Position numbers and translations under genes: made by a program
Part shown: positions 59,757 to 64,000 of the stretch, piece by piece
Position numbering within the stretch: position 1 is the stretch's first letter
How the letters are laid out: each line of letters begins with the position of its first letter
Source of the DNA: Lentinus brumalis
Lineage: Eukaryota; Basidiomycota; Agaricomycetes; Polyporales; Polyporaceae
NCBI GenBank assembly: GCA_001792895.1
Contig: MARA01000012.1
Span: 1,236,625-1,300,624, forward strand
DNA length: 64,000 bases
Reading direction: 5' to 3'
The notes under the pieces: generated by a model
Database searches by the model: none
Seen by the model: only the letters and a program-made list of their open reading frames with translations
What the model was told of the DNA's origin: nothing

Positions 59757-59864
59757 AAGTATCCATAACCCATGGGTATGGGTAATCCCTGAGAAAACCC
59801 CAGCAAGGATATAGGTGTAGCTCTCGGATTTTGCGCACCCACTGGTCACTCATGGAGGTTCCTA
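59757..59864 (-). mobile_element. Diverged hAT MITE end
   Basis: Read from the right it starts TAGGAACCTCCATGAGTGAC, similar to the MITE end TAGGGACCGTCATGAGT, with acccatgggtatgggtaa subterminal repeats behind. A truncated relative. Confidence 0.5.
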
Positions 59865-62462
59865 TATACAGATAAGCTCATGCAGCATGTGGAGACCTGA
59901 AGGGGGAGGTGAGGTCGAGGCAAGGCCAGCATCACATGATTTTAGGGACTGCCATGAGTGCACAATACTAGCAGGGAAACATTCATTACGATTGATGAGG
60001 AACAAAAAAATTGTCCTTTATGGTCGAGATATGCCAATAGACGCTGGAACGGGAAACGATCCCCGTGGGAATAATATTTGGACTCAGCTTACAAGCACTA
60101 ATGTTGTGGCTTACTATTACATCATCACATATAACAACAAATGCTTACTGCTTAGACGCTGACATAGGGTTAGGGCTACCCAATTGAGCGTTGTCTTAAT
60201 GCCCCATAAGCTCCAGTTACTTATGCAAGGATTACTCGCACTGTTACGCAAATTAAGCGCCCAAAATCCGATAAACCCGAAAGCTTGCGCAACTGTGCTG
60301 GCTACACGGGAGGGTGTGACCAGGCCAGCAGCGCAGCCAGCTTATGTAAGCGCAAATAAGCGCTCGATATCTCCGCAAACTCCGCAAATGACCACCACTT
60401 ATACTTCTAGTAACATAGCTCTGTAGATTAGTGACAAACTTAGCTACAAATAAGATCAACAGTACTTACTGGCATTCTGTAGTTGGTAAAGCATTTTTGT
60501 ATGACAATTTCAAGATAGTAACAGGACGGATTGCAGGTCAGACTTGTGGATGACGCACACTATCTCACCTATGTGGCTGTGCTAACACTACTTACTGGCA
60601 ATCTTGACTGGTAGAACATCGGGAAACTGTCAATGATATCCCCAGTATACGACAGATGTCGTAGAGATCTATAGGGCTGGTAAGTGTTTGTCACTGCATG
60701 ATTGAAGCTATAGAATCGAGTAACACTCTGTAGAGTCATGGGGAAGGGACTGGGGTTCACGGTAACATACTGTAGAGCTCTGTAAAACCCGTGCCCCACC
60801 TCTACAGAGCCCTGCAGAAGCTCGCAGCAGCCTCTACCATGGATGGCGTGCTAACGGCGAGCTCGATGACACTTGAGCTCGATGGCCTCAGCACATGATA
60901 TTCAGGCATAGGCTGTTCACAGACAAATCTGTATAGTGATAGTAGCAAGATAGATATATTTTGGATCTACGACAACGTGAGCAGTACAGATTGAAGATGG
61001 CTATTGCTACATATACGTAGTGGCGTGGAGTAATGCACATCGATGATACTACATGCATAGCTGAGAGTTATAAGCGTCTTTGCCTGCCGCCCGCATGCAG
61101 GGAAAGGACACACCGTGTTGAATAGGAGCTACCTTGTGCTCGTCTAGTCACCACAAGATATATCCTCCTTGAGGAAGGAGGCTGCCAGGCTGGCTGGTCA
61201 ACATTTGTGAGTGTGAACCGACTCAGAAAATTCGCAAATTGTGGACCCACCTACTAGGACATATGCAGATGCGGAAAAATGAGGATGCCATACCTTTGAA
61301 GAGACCCAGATAACATCCGGAGCAGCTGCTGATGCAAGCCAGGACCCTCAGGTGGCACAAGATACACGGATGTACCTGTGCAGACAGGAACCGTGATATA
61401 TGTGCTCCCTGGCCAGGTCGCGCACCTTCTCTCACACATAGATGCCAGCAGCGCGGAGCCGGGATAGAGGAGGAGTGGTGGGAAAGAGGGAGACATGTAC
61501 CTGATGAGTCTTGCAGCTATGACCGAGTAAGCATGCACCGTCGAGTCAGGAAAGCAACAGGCTCTCCGAGGAGAGAGGTGTGCGCTGTCTGGACGTAGCA
61601 GTTGAGCAACCAGCGGTGTCGAAGAAGCTGTCGACAACCGTAGAACTCGAGGGCAGGAGGGATGGTGGTGGAGAGTGGAGGAGAAGTGGCGACGCAAACT
61701 GGGGACGAGCCCTCAGCTCTGCCATAAATGGAGTATATGCGGTCACGTGTCTGGCGCACTCTTGACAAGCCTTCGCATTCTCACTGCTCTGCCCCACTCC
61801 TCCTGCTTCTTCAGACCCCTGCACGATGTCATTGACAGCTCTATGACGCTACAAAGGCTCTATGATGTGAGGTGCCCCACTGAACTTGCCCCACAGAATT
61901 CACCTGGACTTAGCCTCCGAGTCTCCCTGTCAGTGTCAGTGTCCACCGATGGCTGCCCTTGCCACCAGCACCGGGGTTGAAGGACAAGAACAAGGACACC
62001 CATAGGCTGGCTTGCTTACTGTGCGAAGTACGCGACCGCAGATGAGGGTAATGATGAGAACTTGAACATGTGAGTCGATAGGCACGACGAGACAGATGTG
62101 CGAGCCCTTGAGGAAGATGACGAGGGGAATATTAAACAGCTTGAGGGTATCGGCAATGATGGTTTATACTGCTGAGCACTGAGACTTCATACTCTCTCCA
62201 GATTCTGACGGACAGTCTTCAACCTGGATTGGTCTTTGAAGTTTGCAGTGAACTATCAATCATTGGGTGCCATTCTACAGACTTCTACAGAAGGCATGCA
62301 CCTTCGATGACCCTCTACAGCCAACGCCAGCAGCGGGTAGTTCTGACCAACAACTACCATGTGCCGTATGACTTCATGTTGCACGGGCATCAACTGCCAC
62401 AACTTGTGCGTTTTCCCGACGAAGGAGTGTATATCACAAGTTAAAAGCCAGCAGAACACTCT
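59865..62462. other. Repeat-rich, no gene seen
   Basis: No supported gene over 2.6 kb. Repeated tctgtagag-type motifs occur around 60,720-60,820. Confidence 0.4.
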
Positions 62463-62512
62463 AACTTATACAGAAACCCATCAATCGTCATTTGCCAGTA
62501 GTGGCCCACTCC
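62463..62512 (+). repeat. 45-bp dispersed repeat C, copy 2
   Basis: Second copy of the segment at 59,701-59,750. Confidence 0.7.
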
Positions 62513-62995
62513 CACCCAAGTGGGAATAGAGCCGTCCACAATTGACTTTTTCAAAAACTCTGCCATAATAGGCCAGGGGTAATTGCAATAATGCTGCTGC
62601 TGCCATCCAGCCTTCGATCACCCTTGTATTTTGTACATTACTACCATGTTGTAGCTACAAATGAATGTCATCTTGCTGTAAATGAATGGTGTTTTGCTAT
62701 AAACAGATACTGTTCTCCTCCTCGAGAACGGACGCACTTGGGGGCCTTGAGGTGCCCATCCACCCACCTGTGGCAGGTGACAGCAGGCCAGTGCCTCTCC
62801 CACCCACACACCCATCTTATCTATCACCTCCGCCCCCCCCCCCCCCACCCCCTGTGCCCACATCGCTGCTTGCTGCGCAGACTGACCTCCCTTGTTAAAT
62901 GACGAGGCCGAGTCTTCACCCAGCAGGCACCCTGCACCCTCCATACTGTATGTCTCATTTCAGCACAGCTCAATGAGACAATCTTTGGATGTGTC
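62513..62995. other. Repeat-rich, no gene seen
   Basis: Contains a run of fourteen C near 62,831, otherwise featureless. Confidence 0.45.
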
Positions 62996-63205
62996 AACTT
63001 GCTCCTCTCCACATTGAGCAGCATAGGCAGGTGGAAGTCCAGTCTCCTGGCTGCTCTACACACTCTTGCAGTGCTGGAGCTTGGGGGTGTAGGCAAACAT
63101 TGAGGAGACACATTGAATGATTACTCCTCTCCACATCAAGCAGCATAGGCGGGTGAGCCTCACCAGATGGAGATAAAAATTGAGGAGACACATCTTTCAA
63201 TGTCA
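62996..63205 (+). repeat. Two imperfect direct repeats
   Basis: Units of about 115 and 90 bases share ctcctctccacat, gcagcataggc and end with attgaggagacacat; the second lacks the middle part of the first. Confidence 0.75.
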
Positions 63206-64000
63206 CTTCTATCGCCAAAATGTGCACCTATCCATAGTGCACTGCAGCACCCAACGAGACGCTCATCAGGAGCAACTGCGATATACAGTGTCCTGTAGAA
63301 GATCGTACACAGTGGTGCCAGGCAGCAGAGCTCAGTAGTCGAAGGCTAAGGATGCTAGGGCATTCTAGCATATAGTAGTCAGATGGTCCAGGAGATAGCT
63401 AGTTGCAGCCAACATATTCTAGGTACTAGGATAGCTCAGGAACAGTACAAGTCAGGCACATGCAACCAAAAGAATATCATAGCACATCAAAGCCCAGGTT
63501 GGTGTATTGTATGGGTTGTTGTAGTACAAGTCCTCATCGTCACTGTAAACAGTGTTGAACTCGGAGCTCTATCTCCGGTTTCTGGGACGGCGTCAAGTCC
63601 GTACTTGCACGCAAGGACGCATGCAGTGCAGCCTACTAGCGCCCCAAAGCGCTAGCTGACCCCCGTTCCTTTTCGATATATTGGCGCTTCTTATGTTTTC
63701 CATGTCCCGGGATTGAACTCTTGACCTCTGCACTTTTCATGCATTTTTCTTTTCGCTCTTTGTTGATTTTCTTCGGCACTTTTCTGGCTGTGGCTGTTAA
63801 AACTGTTTAGCTTATGTAATGTGCACCGTAGACAGCAGCTCGTCGAGCTCTGAGGTCCTTAGACTTCACAGAGCTCAACATAGGCCATTGTGATCGCTCT
63901 GAGGCGCACTGCAGCCAACATAGCCTCCCGCGATAGCGAAATCCGCTCGTCTGCAGGTAAGTTGTGCTTGTAAGCAGCATAGTTGAGCTTCAGCAGCAGC
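63206..64000. other. Repeat-rich, no gene seen
   Basis: No supported gene. A tRNA-like B-box (gagttcaatcccgg, minus strand near 63,705) has no matching tRNA fold. Confidence 0.4.

Noticed and set aside
63690..63720. tRNA gene on the minus strand
   Set aside because: A B-box-like gagttcaatcccgg is present, but the T-stem does not pair and no A-box or acceptor stem is found.

Overview
The window is nuclear DNA of a filamentous basidiomycete, most likely an agaricomycete (bracket-fungus or mushroom lineage). The evidence is dense 46-65 nt introns with GT-AG (and three GC-AG) borders and CTAAC-like branch sites, F-box/leucine-rich paralogues, a secreted GH27 alpha-galactosidase, class-3 lipases, and a fungal formin, Sec61 and M1 aminopeptidase. 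No bacterial, plastid or viral genome features are present.

Region 1 (1-33,950) is GC-rich and gene-bearing. In order: the 5' part of an unrecognised Ser/Pro-rich protein, possibly the N-terminus of a Cdc25-type phosphatase (minus, runs off the left edge); F-box protein 1; a 22-exon GH27 alpha-galactosidase; F-box protein 2 (one frame break), convergent with F-box protein 3; two tandem class-3 lipases; on the minus strand an M1 zinc aminopeptidase (25 exons) and a membrane-anchored PhoD-like metallophosphatase; then, divergent from the phosphatase, a complete Diaphanous-type formin (15 exons, 1477 aa), followed closely by the Sec61 alpha translocon channel (6 exons, one single-base frame break). 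I assembled exons by hand so that phase is kept across every junction; exceptions are stated.

Region 2 (about 33,950 to 64,000) drops sharply in GC and holds almost only transposable elements and their debris: a solo-LTR-like block, a decayed spliced coding relic, a 468-bp inverted-repeat element, a degenerate DDE_1-type transposase, and a Ty3/gypsy chromovirus with both 338-bp LTRs (45,361-52,290). The chromovirus integrase gene is split by a 731-bp hAT MITE carrying an 8-bp target duplication. A second, nearly identical MITE copy (54,980-55,710) has no target duplication and sits between two unrelated repeats. A larger hAT element follows: its transposase is truncated by an LTR relic, and it also carries a divergently oriented spliced ORF.

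The most notable points are a candidate self-priming mechanism for the chromovirus (an 11-nt sequence at the expected RNA 5' end is complementary at 10 of 11 positions to the site just after the left LTR), the nested and chimeric hAT MITE pair, an undescribed ORF inside the hAT element, the extremely fragmented alpha-galactosidase gene with an 8-nt exon, and the frame break in an otherwise conserved Sec61 alpha gene.
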